This document shows positions 34,567-43,308 of a DNA stretch of 64,000 nt, piece by piece; within the stretch, counting starts at the first letter, position 1, and each line of letters starts with the position of its first letter. The notes under the pieces were generated by a model that saw nothing but the letters and a program-made list of their open reading frames with translations, was not told where the DNA came from and did no database searches. The stretch is from Thalassobius sp049116315 (GTDB taxonomy: Bacteria; Pseudomonadota; Alphaproteobacteria; Rhodobacterales; Rhodobacteraceae), in NCBI GenBank assembly GCA_049116315.1, contig JAGDZD010000001.1, forward strand, positions 1-64,000. The letters run 5' to 3'. The position numbers were made by a program, and so were the translations under genes.

Positions 34567-35553
34567 TTAGCCTTGCAAGGCGTGACGCTCAAAAGCCTTC
34601 CAAGCGCGGTCGGGCAGCGGTTGGGCGAGGTCGTTCATGTTGCTTTGAAGCTTGTCGACACTGTCGACACCAAGCAGCATGCTGGCCACGGCGGGAGCTT
34701 GAATAGGGAACTGCAGCGCCGCTTGGATGAGGCTATGGCCGTGCGTCTGGGCGATGTCGTCCATGGCCGCGACGCGTACTTTGATCTCAGAGCTGGCGGG
34801 TTGATAGTCGAAATAAGCCCCATCTTTCGCCCCTGTCGCTAAGATGCCGGAGTTGAAGACGCCGCCAGCGACGATTGCCACACCACGAGCGCCGCATTGA
34901 GCAACAAGCTCCGCACCGGATCGATCCAGCAGCGTATAGCGACCGGCCAATAGGATGCAGTCCAAATCCGCGCGTGCCATAATGTCGTGGCAGATGGCGA
35001 CTTCGTTGACGCCAATGCCCCATGCCTTGATCGCGCCACTTGAGCGCAACTCGTCCAGTGCCCGAAACCCACCGTTTTCAAGTTGATCCAAGTGGTGTGC
35101 GTTTTGTTCGGCGGAATGCGCGAACTGGCCGATATCATGTACATAGGCCACATCTATTTTCGTTAGCCCCAGACGGGCATAGCTGTCCTCAATGGATCGC
35201 ATGATCCCGTCATAAGAGTAATCGAATTCCGCCCCGAACTTCAGCGCGTTGACGAATGCAGCAATATCCGGCGACGAACCGGAGTGCGGTTTGAGAAGCC
35301 GCCCCACTTTGGTCGACAAGGTCCAGTCTTCAGAGTTTTTGCCTTGCAAGAAATCCCCGACCCTGCGCTCGGCCAAGCCGTAACCATAAAACGGCGCCGT
35401 GTCGAAGTATCGAATACCGCTTTGCCAGGCGGCCTCCAAAACCTGCATGGCCTGCTCACGCGGGCTGTCAACGTAAAGCCCACCTAATGGGCCGGTTCCC
35501 AGGCCAATCTGAGACAGCTTAAGGTGGCCATTCGCAATGGTGTTGAACTTCAT
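34567..35553 (-). CDS. Aldo/keto reductase, aldose 1-dehydrogenase-like
   Basis: A 328-residue aldo/keto reductase. Seen: IGLGTGPLGGLYVD, the catalytic Asp and Tyr in YFDTAPFYGYGLAERR, Lys in LSTKVGRLLKP, and His in VAYVHDIGQF. The GTGPLGGL start is typical of the D-threo-aldose (L-fucose) 1-dehydrogenase and pyridoxal 4-dehydrogenase group, which oxidise a ring aldehyde to a lactone. I chose the ATG at 35553, with GGGAG eight bases upstream, over the GTG at 35562. It lies between transporter and lactonase genes. Confidence 0.87.
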   Translation of the reverse strand: MKFNTIANGHLKLSQIGLGTGPLGGLYVDSPREQAMQVLEAAWQSGIRYFDTAPFYGYGLAERRVGDFLQGKNSEDWTLSTKVGRLLKPHSGSSPDIAAFVNALKFGAEFDYSYDGIMRSIEDSYARLGLTKIDVAYVHDIGQFAHSAEQNAHHLDQLENGGFRALDELRSSGAIKAWGIGVNEVAICHDIMARADLDCILLAGRYTLLDRSGAELVAQCGARGVAIVAGGVFNSGILATGAKDGAYFDYQPASSEIKVRVAAMDDIAQTHGHSLIQAALQFPIQAPAVASMLLGVDSVDKLQSNMNDLAQPLPDRAWKAFERHALQG

Positions 35554-35565
35554 AAAATCCACTCC

Positions 35566-37113
35566 CTAGCGCGACATCGCCAACTTGGCCCGCCGCAATT
35601 CATCCTTGGTGTGGTGAATGTGTTCCATCACCGATTGGCTCATGGCCTTGTAATCACCGGTGTTTTTGACATCGCCTTTGATGATGAACTCATCCATCAC
35701 CAAGATTCGATCCGCGAGCGAAATCATTTCAGGTAAGTCACTGGTGATTAGCAAAACGGCCGTCCCATCATTAGCAAGCTCGTGCAGCAATTCGTGCAGA
35801 TAGGCTTTGCTTTTCACATCAATGCCCACTGTGGGTTCATCTACGATCAACACTTCCACACCCGCCGCGAGCCATTTGGCCATGGCAATTTTTTGTTGAT
35901 TGCCGCCAGAGAGATTGCCGACCTTTTGGTTCAGCGAGGGCGTTTTCACCGCGAGTTTGTTCAAGAAGGGGAGGGTCCGTTTCTTGATCCCGGCGCGCGC
36001 CAACCATCCCAAACGGTTCGCGGATTTGCGCCAAACTGTGATGCCCGCGTTTTCCAAAACCGAATGCTCTAGGATCAGCCCCTCATCCTTACGGTTTTCA
36101 CTGACGTAGCCAATCTTGTGCCGATGCAGCGCGTCCGTTGGATTGGCAATCTCGACCGCGTGACCGTCCCGAAGAACCTCGCCTTCAGTGATCGCCACCG
36201 CTCCCATAATCGCCTTGGCCAATTCTGTGCGTCCCGCACCGACCAGCCCATAAAGACCGACAATTTCGCAGCGTTTAACGTCCAGGTTGATACCCTTATG
36301 CCCTTGAGACGTTGACACATCTTTGAGCTCCAGAGCAACGGATTGCTCGCCTTCCCGACGGGGGCGTACTTTGGCGGCGCTTTCCTCGCGGCCAATCATC
36401 AAGCGGATCAAATCCGGCCGCTCTAGGTTCTCCATCGCAATGTTTTCACCCGCGTTCACACCGTCGCGTAACACGCTTACCGTGTCGCAGATCTCCTTCA
36501 CCTCTTCGAGCTTATGACTGACAAACAGCATACTCACCCCATCGTCCCGCAATCTGTGCAGCACATCAAACAATGCTTTAGATTCCATCGGAGTGAGCGA
36601 GGCGGTCGGTTCATCCAACAGCAACACCCGTGTCTGTTGCGACAACGCTTTGGCGATCTCAACCATTTGCATCTGGGCCACACTGAGCCGAGAGACCTGT
36701 GTGGTGGGATCGACATCGAGGCCGAGCATATCGAGCCACGGCTTGGCTTGTTCGTTAAGTTCTGCATAATCAATCGGTGTGATCGATTGATGGGCGAGTT
36801 GGCTCAGGACCATATTCTCGGCCACCGAAAATCGCGGTATCAGGTTGCGCTCTTGATGAACCACCCCCACACCTGCGGCGATGGCGTCATGAGGACGGGC
36901 AAAATTCACCGGCTCGGAGCCTGCAAACAATTGCCCTTCGTCAGGGCGATACACGCCCGTGACCAATTTGATCAAAGTGGATTTTCCAGCCCCGTTTTCC
37001 CCTAGCAACGCATGGATTGATCCCTCACGCATCTGCATAGAGACGCCTTGCAACGCTTTCACACCGGGGAAAAATTTGCTCACTGAGCGCGCTTCGAACG
37101 CAATATCGGACAT
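35566..37113 (-). CDS. Sugar ABC transporter ATP-binding protein (ribose type)
   Basis: A 515-residue RbsA-like ATPase made of two fused ABC domains. The first has GENGAGKSTLIK and VLLLDEPTASLTP; the second has the degenerate P-loop region VGAGRTELAKAI, LSGGNQQKIAMAKWL and VLIVDEPTVGIDV. The ATG at 37113 is chosen (MSDIAFEARSVSKFF), with GGGGAAGGTG upstream; the longer reading from 37353 runs through the permease gene. It powers the two permeases next upstream. Confidence 0.92.
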   Translation of the reverse strand: MSDIAFEARSVSKFFPGVKALQGVSMQMREGSIHALLGENGAGKSTLIKLVTGVYRPDEGQLFAGSEPVNFARPHDAIAAGVGVVHQERNLIPRFSVAENMVLSQLAHQSITPIDYAELNEQAKPWLDMLGLDVDPTTQVSRLSVAQMQMVEIAKALSQQTRVLLLDEPTASLTPMESKALFDVLHRLRDDGVSMLFVSHKLEEVKEICDTVSVLRDGVNAGENIAMENLERPDLIRLMIGREESAAKVRPRREGEQSVALELKDVSTSQGHKGINLDVKRCEIVGLYGLVGAGRTELAKAIMGAVAITEGEVLRDGHAVEIANPTDALHRHKIGYVSENRKDEGLILEHSVLENAGITVWRKSANRLGWLARAGIKKRTLPFLNKLAVKTPSLNQKVGNLSGGNQQKIAMAKWLAAGVEVLIVDEPTVGIDVKSKAYLHELLHELANDGTAVLLITSDLPEMISLADRILVMDEFIIKGDVKNTGDYKAMSQSVMEHIHHTKDELRRAKLAMSR

Positions 37114-37115
37114 AA

Positions 37116-38075
37116 TTACACCTTCCCCGAACGTTGCAACCGCGACTCGCGCCATTGGTTGGCAAACACTGCCGCCAAAATCATCAAGCCCAAGACCACC
37201 TGGACCAAGAACGGGTCGATATGAAACAGCACAAGCGCCTGAGTAATCTGAGCCACAATGAGAACCCCAAACACAGTTGCTACTGTACTCACATGTCCGC
37301 CAGCGAGGATTGCGCCACCGATAATGGGCGCGGCGAAAGACATTATAAGCCAATCATCTCCAATCGTCGGTTGCCCAAGTTGTAAACGCGCGACCAGCAA
37401 AATACCGGCGCAGGCCGCTAGAGACCCTGAAATAGCATGCGCAATAACCACGGTCTTGGTCGTGGAAATACCTGAAAGTTCGGCGGAATGGGCATTGCCG
37501 CCAACCGCGAGAAGCCAACGACCAACCGGCAAACGATTGAAGAATACCACTAACAAAATTACGATTAGGGCAGCAGGTATGAAGATGACGGGGAACGGCC
37601 CAAAGAGGGTCGAGTTGCCAAAGAACTTCACAGAGTCTGGAATTTCATAGAACGGCTGTGCTTGCGTAATCGCGAGGTTGAGGCCTTTGAAAATCGACAG
37701 GGTCGCAAGTGTAATCACAAAGGCGGAAATCCCCGTCAGCCCGATGAGCAGGCCGTTGAGCAAACCGCCAACCAGCCCAACGCCAAGCGCCATAGCGCCA
37801 GCCAAGATTGGTGGGATGCCAAAGACTTCCATCAAGCCGGCGAAGATCACAGCTGCCAATCCGCCCAGTGCGCCAACCGAGAGGTTCATTTGGCCAATCG
37901 CAATAATCACCATTTGCGACAATGCAATCAACACATTGATTGAAACAGCTTCCAAAAGCACTTGGATGTTGAATGTGGAGAGGAAGGCCGGATTGAACAG
38001 GCTGATGAGCACACCAAGTGAAAGCGCCACGATCAAGGGCGTCACCCAGTCGCTTTGTACAAATAGTCGAGACAT
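37116..38075 (-). CDS. Sugar ABC transporter permease (RbsC-like, second)
   Basis: A 319-residue inner-membrane permease of the branched-chain/ribose family with 8-10 helices. Typical segments: VIIAIGQMNLSVGALGGLAA and FVITLATLSIFKGLNL, and a late GGAILAGGHVSTVATVFG loop. The ATG at 38075 overlaps the stop of the other permease (TGATG); a GTG one codon earlier is possible. Both permeases differ, so the channel is probably a heterodimer. Confidence 0.9.
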   Translation of the reverse strand: MSRLFVQSDWVTPLIVALSLGVLISLFNPAFLSTFNIQVLLEAVSINVLIALSQMVIIAIGQMNLSVGALGGLAAVIFAGLMEVFGIPPILAGAMALGVGLVGGLLNGLLIGLTGISAFVITLATLSIFKGLNLAITQAQPFYEIPDSVKFFGNSTLFGPFPVIFIPAALIVILLVVFFNRLPVGRWLLAVGGNAHSAELSGISTTKTVVIAHAISGSLAACAGILLVARLQLGQPTIGDDWLIMSFAAPIIGGAILAGGHVSTVATVFGVLIVAQITQALVLFHIDPFLVQVVLGLMILAAVFANQWRESRLQRSGKV

Positions 38076-39085
38076 CACTGTGCTCTCCTTTCAAGAAATT
38101 TCCGGCGCGCTAGATCGATAAGCACTGCAAGCAAGAGAACCGCGCCAAGGGTGGCTTGAAGCCAAAAATCGCCGATTTGCATCAACAACAAACCATTGCT
38201 CAGGACCGTGACCAGAACAGCGCCCAGAAACGCACCAACCACCGAAATTTTTCCGCCCGTTAGAACCGCCCCCCCGAGCACCGGCCCGAGGAAAGCAATG
38301 AGCAGCCAATCTTGGCCTTGTTGCCCTGCCATCGACGGAATTGCCGCGCCGTTTCGGGCGACCAACAAGAGGGCAGCAATCGCAGCCAATCCGCCTGAAA
38401 GGGCGTGTGCAAGCACGATCATTCGCCCAACACGGACGCCTGAGAGCATGGCGGCTTCCGGCTTCGCACCTGCTGCCAGCATCTCTTTGCCGACACGGGT
38501 AAAACTGTACAAAACGATGAGCGCAACAGCGACGATCAACGTCGGCCCAAGCGTCGCTGACAGTCCCATGACTTTCATGCGGCCAAAACTGACGAAGGAC
38601 GCAGGGATGCCACGATAGGTCTGAGCTTGTGTCAGGAAGATCATAATCCCGAAGAACAGGCTCATGGTCGCTAGCGTCACAATGAAACTATGGAGCTGTG
38701 TTTTCACCTCGATCGTCCCATTGATCGCGCCCAAAGTTGCTCCTGTTGCAATCGCAGTGATGAGCGCAAAGGGCCAAGGCATGCCAAATTCTTGCAACAA
38801 CCACCCGCAAACCATGGCAGAACAAACGCCGATCGCGCCCACGGCCAAACTCAATCCACCTGTCGCTATCACTGCCATCATGGAAAACCCGATCATGACA
38901 TTGATCGCGGCGGCACGGCTCATTGAGTTGAGATTGAAAGAGGACAGAAAACCGGACGACACGGAGTAAAATAATGTGCCGAACGCCACAATCAGCAAGA
39001 GTAGGCCAAACTCGTTCGACAGCAACAGGCGCCGCACAGTGGGCCACCAAACCGTTTTTTGAGCGTCAGAAGGTACAAGGGACAT
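38075..39085 (-). CDS. Sugar ABC transporter permease (RbsC-like, first)
   Basis: A 336-residue paralogue of the neighbouring permease. Seen: MMAVIATGGLSLAVGAIGVCS, FIVTLATMSLFFGIMIF, and GGAVLTGGKISVVGAFLGA. Eight to ten helices are predicted. It is preceded by AGGAT and lies 109 nt after the binding-protein gene, with a hairpin between. Confidence 0.9.
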   Translation of the reverse strand: MSLVPSDAQKTVWWPTVRRLLLSNEFGLLLLIVAFGTLFYSVSSGFLSSFNLNSMSRAAAINVMIGFSMMAVIATGGLSLAVGAIGVCSAMVCGWLLQEFGMPWPFALITAIATGATLGAINGTIEVKTQLHSFIVTLATMSLFFGIMIFLTQAQTYRGIPASFVSFGRMKVMGLSATLGPTLIVAVALIVLYSFTRVGKEMLAAGAKPEAAMLSGVRVGRMIVLAHALSGGLAAIAALLLVARNGAAIPSMAGQQGQDWLLIAFLGPVLGGAVLTGGKISVVGAFLGAVLVTVLSNGLLLMQIGDFWLQATLGAVLLLAVLIDLARRKFLERRAQ

Positions 39086-39161
39086 TTAGTTATCCTAGTC
39101 TTCGGTCTGGAAAGACCGCATGAAAAAGCGTCAACTCTTTCATCCAAATTGCATAGGAAAG

Positions 39162-39184
39162 GACGGGCACCCAAGCGCCCGCCC
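39162..39184 (-). promoter_or_regulatory. Intercistronic stem-loop after the sugar-binding protein
   Basis: A GC-rich hairpin with a CGGGC/GCCCG core (39164-39168 with 39177-39181) extended by a few imperfect pairs, 10 nt after the binding-protein stop and before the first permease. No strong T-run on the minus strand. Less perfect than the equivalents at 26744 and 61937. Confidence 0.5.
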
Positions 39185-39194
39185 TCGCTGATCA

Positions 39195-40211
39195 TTAGCT
39201 ACAGCTCAGGAAGTCTGCTTCGACTTTGCGCATCAGCTCTTCAGTCATTGCGCGATCAACATCTGCACGGGTGTCAACATTGCTGGCGTTGACATAAGGC
39301 GCACCAGAATCGATGAAACGTGCGGTCAACGGATGGCCGGTAAAGGGCGCATCGGCACTGACCTCACAGCCATTCAAGAGCTTGTCCGCAGCAAACGCCG
39401 CGACGTAGGCTTGGCCAAATGGGTTTTGCAACATCGAGCCGACGACATAGCCATCGCGGATGGCGTCCATCACCACTTCGTCGTGGTCAATCGCCACCAT
39501 CTTAATGCGCTTATCCCCGATGCGACGCATGGCATTTGACGCCACAACTGCGGGCACCCACGCTGTCGTAATCACACCGTCAATCTCAGAGCCATGGGCC
39601 GCAAGATAGGCGCCGATTTTCTCTTCAGCAGGTTCAGGCGCATCGATGTCGGCGATGACTTGAACGACTTCTACACCAGCTTCCGCTGCGGCTTTGGCCA
39701 CACCATCAATGCGCAACTGCGTGTTTGGCTCGACTAACCAACCTGTGAAATGCGCAATCTTCTTCGTGCCCGGTCCCATCGCTTCGATCAGGTGTTTTGT
39801 CCCAGTGTAGGCTGACACACCGGCGTCAGATGCCAAGCAGAAAGACACGTCAGAAGGGTCATTCACGCAGGCTGAGACCGCGATCACAGGTGCGCCAGTT
39901 CCCACCAATTCGTTCAATGTTGGAACGCTGCCAACCGGATCGCCGGGGTGAATTGCGAAGGCATTGTATCCTTGCGTGACCAAGCTCTCGAGCAGGTCAT
40001 TTTGCAGGTTTAATTCCCATTTTTGCGGAAATCTGTAATCCGCCGCGCCAAGTTTAAAGTCTTCTTTCGCAGCCATCGATGCGGGCTCCCAATCCGCAAA
40101 GAACGGGTGCGGGCCGCCCGGTACGTGGGCGACTTTGGTCTCGGCTTGAGCGCCAAATGCCACAAGGGCGAGCGACGCGGCCCCAGTCAAAAGTGTTGTG
40201 ATGCGTTTCAT
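39195..40211 (-). CDS. Sugar ABC transporter substrate-binding protein
   Basis: A 338-residue periplasmic binding protein of the ribose/AI-2 type (Peripla_BP_4). Signal peptide KRITTLLTGAASLALVAFGAQAE; then the two-lobe fold with GYNAFAIHPGDPVGSVPTL, FTGWLVEPNTQLRIDG and DGVITTAWVPAVVASNAMRR. GGAGGAG precedes the ATG. The binding preference is unknown; this gene is the best handle on the substrate of the operon. Confidence 0.9.
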   Translation of the reverse strand: MKRITTLLTGAASLALVAFGAQAETKVAHVPGGPHPFFADWEPASMAAKEDFKLGAADYRFPQKWELNLQNDLLESLVTQGYNAFAIHPGDPVGSVPTLNELVGTGAPVIAVSACVNDPSDVSFCLASDAGVSAYTGTKHLIEAMGPGTKKIAHFTGWLVEPNTQLRIDGVAKAAAEAGVEVVQVIADIDAPEPAEEKIGAYLAAHGSEIDGVITTAWVPAVVASNAMRRIGDKRIKMVAIDHDEVVMDAIRDGYVVGSMLQNPFGQAYVAAFAADKLLNGCEVSADAPFTGHPLTARFIDSGAPYVNASNVDTRADVDRAMTEELMRKVEADFLSCS

Positions 40212-40278
40212 GTCTTCTCCTCCAAGATATGGCTAATTCTTCTCACCGGCAGTGCCACGAAATGCGCGGTGGGTCTGT

Positions 40279-41406
40279 TTATTGCGGGAGTTCCAAGGGC
40301 TGCGCGTTGCGCCCTCTAAGTGATGTCCCCAATTTATTCGTTTTGATAAGGGCGTCTTTCAGGCGCGGCCCGGTCAAGGTCGGCGTCATATTGGTCGCAT
40401 ATTTATGTGCGAGGGTGGCCGCGATCATCTGGTCCAGGTCCGCGGGCTTCACGTCGCCCTCATACCCTAAATCCGCGAATGTTGTTGGCAGGTTGGTGTA
40501 GGCGAGAATCGCGATCAGTTGATCCAATACCTGTTGCGGTCGATCTTCGATGACGGTTTGAACCAGCGCGCCGAAAGCAACCATTTCACCGTGCAGGTTC
40601 TTACCCATGGATGGGATCGCCGTGATCCCGCGGATCAAAGCATGCGCCAAGGACAGCCCACCGCTTTCAAACCCAAGACCGCTGAGCAAAACTGTTGCTT
40701 CTACGAGCTCTTCAACTTCACGACTGACCTTATGATTTTTGACATCATCATAGGCACTTACAGCATGCGTCAAGATTACGTTGTAGCATTGGTCTGCAAG
40801 CATAACCGCGGTGGCAGAGGGCGGCGTCCCAAAGAAGTTCTCGCCCCCCGATGCTGCACATTGATGCGCCTCCAGACTCTTGCTGATGGCGTCACCGATG
40901 CCCGCCGCGAAGAAACGTGCCGGTGCGTTCACGATGATTTCCGTATCTACCAAGATCGCCATTGGATTGAGTTTCAGGAAATCAATTTGTGTTGGTGTGC
41001 TGTTTTGATCGTTGATGACAATCAATCGGCTTGTCGGGGCATCGTTGGACGCGACTGTAGGGGCAATCACGACCGGAACATCCAGCTGGGCCGCAGCCGC
41101 CTTGGCCGCATCCACAGCCTTTCCACCGCCGAGACCGACCACAACATCAGGCGCGAAATCGGCAACCTGTTGATTGCATTGAGCCACGGTGTCGTGGTTG
41201 ATTTCGCCCGGGAATATAACCACGCTTGATGGATGACCCGCGCGTTCCAGACTGTCGAGTAAACTCGGCAAGGCAACTTTTCGCACTGTATCGTCGCAAA
41301 GCACAACTGGACATTTGAAACCAAGCTCACCGAGCAAAGGGCCTGCGTGGTTGAGCGCCCCTGGTCCCTGAATATATCGTGAGGGAAATCCCATCGCCTT
41401 AAGCAT
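40279..41406 (-). CDS. GldA-like iron/zinc alcohol dehydrogenase
   Basis: A 375-residue member of the glycerol dehydrogenase group of group III metal-dependent alcohol dehydrogenases. NAD motif VGLGGGKAVDAAKAAA near residue 95; APTVASNDAPTS; metal ligands Asp in AAGIGDAISKSLEA, His in GLSLAHALIRG and His in MGKNLHGEMVAFG. It oxidises glycerol or another vicinal diol or polyol; inside this operon it may act on a sugar-derived alcohol. The ATG at 41406 overlaps the DUF1330 stop (TGATG), so the two are coupled. Confidence 0.9.
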   Translation of the reverse strand: MLKAMGFPSRYIQGPGALNHAGPLLGELGFKCPVVLCDDTVRKVALPSLLDSLERAGHPSSVVIFPGEINHDTVAQCNQQVADFAPDVVVGLGGGKAVDAAKAAAAQLDVPVVIAPTVASNDAPTSRLIVINDQNSTPTQIDFLKLNPMAILVDTEIIVNAPARFFAAGIGDAISKSLEAHQCAASGGENFFGTPPSATAVMLADQCYNVILTHAVSAYDDVKNHKVSREVEELVEATVLLSGLGFESGGLSLAHALIRGITAIPSMGKNLHGEMVAFGALVQTVIEDRPQQVLDQLIAILAYTNLPTTFADLGYEGDVKPADLDQMIAATLAHKYATNMTPTLTGPRLKDALIKTNKLGTSLRGRNAQPLELPQ

Positions 41407-41768
41407 CAAGAGGCACCTTCTGTTTGAGCAGTAGACGGAGCGTTCTCGTGTGCGTCAGCTGCCAAGAGCGCCTGATCAAAAGCTGGGACGATCCGAATAT
41501 CGCGGCGCACCGATCCGCCAAGCTTTTCCAAAGCCTCCAGATAGGCCGGGCTTTCATACAGCGCGAGGGCTTGCTCCAAAGAGTCCCATTCAAGCAAAGT
41601 CACACGCGCCTGCTGGCCATCCTCATAGGTTGCAACGGGCTCTCCTCGCGAAAGGTACCGCGCACCGGCAGCCAGAACAGCGGGACCAGCGAGCGCGGCA
41701 TAGGCCTGCAAAGCTGTTTCGTCATGGACCTCGTCGTAAAACGCGATGGTGTAAATCTTGCCTGTCAA
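41406..41768 (-). CDS. DUF1330 family protein
   Basis: A 120-residue protein of the ferredoxin-like DUF1330 family. The pattern ALQAYAALAGPAVLAAGARYL, LSRGEPVATYEDG and LEWDSLEQALALYESPAYLE fits the family, whose members are small dimeric alpha/beta barrels of unknown reaction. The TTG at 41768 is chosen because TAGGAG lies 8-9 bases upstream; the ORF could be read from 41843 but that part is Gly/Arg-rich and unlike the family. It is the first gene of the leftward catabolic operon. Confidence 0.78.
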   Translation of the reverse strand: MTGKIYTIAFYDEVHDETALQAYAALAGPAVLAAGARYLSRGEPVATYEDGQQARVTLLEWDSLEQALALYESPAYLEALEKLGGSVRRDIRIVPAFDQALLAADAHENAPSTAQTEGAS

Positions 41769-41852
41769 AGTCTTTCTCCTACCTCGTCCGCCTCCCGAAA
41801 ACGACATCAGGGATTCGACGATGAACCAATCGTTACTCCTCATTTATGGCCT

Positions 41853-41862
41853 TTGTCAACAA
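41853..41862. promoter_or_regulatory. Candidate operator of the GntR regulator
   Basis: Symmetric site TTGT-CA-ACAA in the 216-nt gap between the divergent operon and regulator genes. On the minus strand it contains TTGACA, a perfect -35 box with TAACGA 18 nt on, so a bound repressor would cover the operon promoter. TTGT-n-ACAA symmetry is common for FCD-type GntR regulators. Confidence 0.5.
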
Positions 41863-41984
41863 TATCCAATAATAAAGTTTTTGCCCCACCTTCACCGGTC
41901 ATCCCCACCCGAAAGGTTGTGATTTCTCACCAAGTAAAATATATAATTCAATGAGTTAACCTCCGAGTGGATGCAGCGCTGATT

Positions 41985-42977
41985 ATGGAACAAAGCCAAA
42001 ATCTAGAAACAAAAACATATACACTTCTGAGGCAAGCCATTGAAAAAGGGCGTTTAAACCCTGGCCGCGTCATCGTTGAATCTTCTGTGGCAAAACTGAT
42101 TGGGGCGAGCCGAACGCCGGTCAAAGCCGCGATTGCTCAGTTGCATTCCGAAGGGCGCCTCACACGATTTTCGGGGCGTGGATTCATCGTCCAGACCTCG
42201 GGTAGCGAGGTCGATCGACGCCCAATAACTGCCGAAACACTTGGACTTGCATCCGATGAAGCGGGTGCTCTCAAGGTACGTTCCTCGGAAAAACTCTATG
42301 ACGAAGTCGAGGCAGAGCTGGTGCGCTGCGCCATTCGCGGGCGGCTCCGGATCAACGAATCTGATGCAGCCACGCACTACGGCGTAGGTCGAACCGTCAT
42401 GCATGAGGTGTTGCTTCAGGCGCAGTCAAATGGGCTCGTCATTCGGGATGGAAGTTCCCGATGGAATACCGTTGCGCTTGACGAAAACCGCATCACCGCC
42501 CTCTACGAATTACGCATGTTGTTGGAGCCTGAAGCACTGGCCTTAACGGCCGGAGGCATTGCGTCTTCCAAGCTTGATCAAATCGCATTGCGCTTGACCC
42601 GGGCAACTGCGTCTTACCCAAGTGTTAGTCCCGCTGACTTGTTTAAGATGGAGGAGGATCTCCATATAGATTGCGTGACTGCCTGCCCCAATAAGGAAAT
42701 TTCAGAGTCACTGAGGCGAACCAATTGTTTGCATCTGGCAAGCCGTTACGTTTTGGGCAATGAAGTCGATCTCCCAAAGGCAGAACCGTTTTTTGAAGAA
42801 CACCTGCGCGTCATCACCGCGATGCAAGCAAAAGATTTTCATACAGTAAAAGCTGAGGCCCTTCGCCACCTTCAGATAGCCCTGCCCAAAGTTATCGCGC
42901 GCGTTCAATCTGCAAAAATGGCACTGGAACCGCTAAATTTGCCATTCGTCAGTGATATCAACCCAGCGTCGGCTTAG
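41985..42977 (+). CDS. GntR/FCD regulator with two winged-helix segments
   Basis: A 330-residue regulator. Residues about 8-70 form a winged helix (IEKGRLNPGRVIVESSVAKL then ASRTPVKAAIAQLHSEGR). A second, similar segment follows at about 95-160 (VRCAIRGRLRINESDAAT then VGRTVMHEVLLQAQSNGLV). The FCD sensor domain occupies about 165-310 with ligands in MEEDLHIDC, FFEEHLRVI and EALRHLQ. Usual FCD regulators have one winged helix and about 220-250 residues, so this is an extended form. Divergent from the catabolic operon, which it probably represses until its sugar or sugar acid binds. The GTG at 41967 is an alternative start. Confidence 0.85.
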   Translation: MEQSQNLETKTYTLLRQAIEKGRLNPGRVIVESSVAKLIGASRTPVKAAIAQLHSEGRLTRFSGRGFIVQTSGSEVDRRPITAETLGLASDEAGALKVRSSEKLYDEVEAELVRCAIRGRLRINESDAATHYGVGRTVMHEVLLQAQSNGLVIRDGSSRWNTVALDENRITALYELRMLLEPEALALTAGGIASSKLDQIALRLTRATASYPSVSPADLFKMEEDLHIDCVTACPNKEISESLRRTNCLHLASRYVLGNEVDLPKAEPFFEEHLRVITAMQAKDFHTVKAEALRHLQIALPKVIARVQSAKMALEPLNLPFVSDINPASA

Positions 42978-43308
42978 TGGGTTCTCCTTTGCTGCGGTGG
43001 CTAATTGTCGCCGTAGCAATGGCGAGCTTAACCTCCTTCATATTCAATCCCGAGTTATTCAGACTTTGATTTCTGGAGCAGTGTAGTTAGCTTGACCGTT
43101 TGTAAGCGAATGGCCGCAAAGCAGACTGCGACCTCAGCATTTGGGTTCGCTGCTGGACGTCGGCTATAGGCTGACATCCGCAATCTGGCAACTAAAGTCA
43201 GGGGCAATTTCGCTGCGCGCCTGTTGCCGCACAGCCGCATGGCGGCTCCGAGCCCAAAATACCAAATGCTGCATTGAGTACGAACGTCGGCTAATGCGCA
43301 ATCACGCG
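42978..43308. other. Gene-free segment before the integrase remnant
   Basis: No convincing frame. A minus-strand frame (43055-43336) is rich in Ala, Arg and Cys and has no ribosome site. The DNA has short GC-rich symmetric bits (for example GCTGCTGGACGTCGGC near 43150) of the kind often found in decayed spacers of this bacterial group. Confidence 0.5.

Noticed and set aside
32242..37113. L-fucose degradation assignment
   Set aside because: The reductase, lactonase and SDR fit in part, but no fuconate dehydratase or aldolase is present and three genes do not belong to that route.
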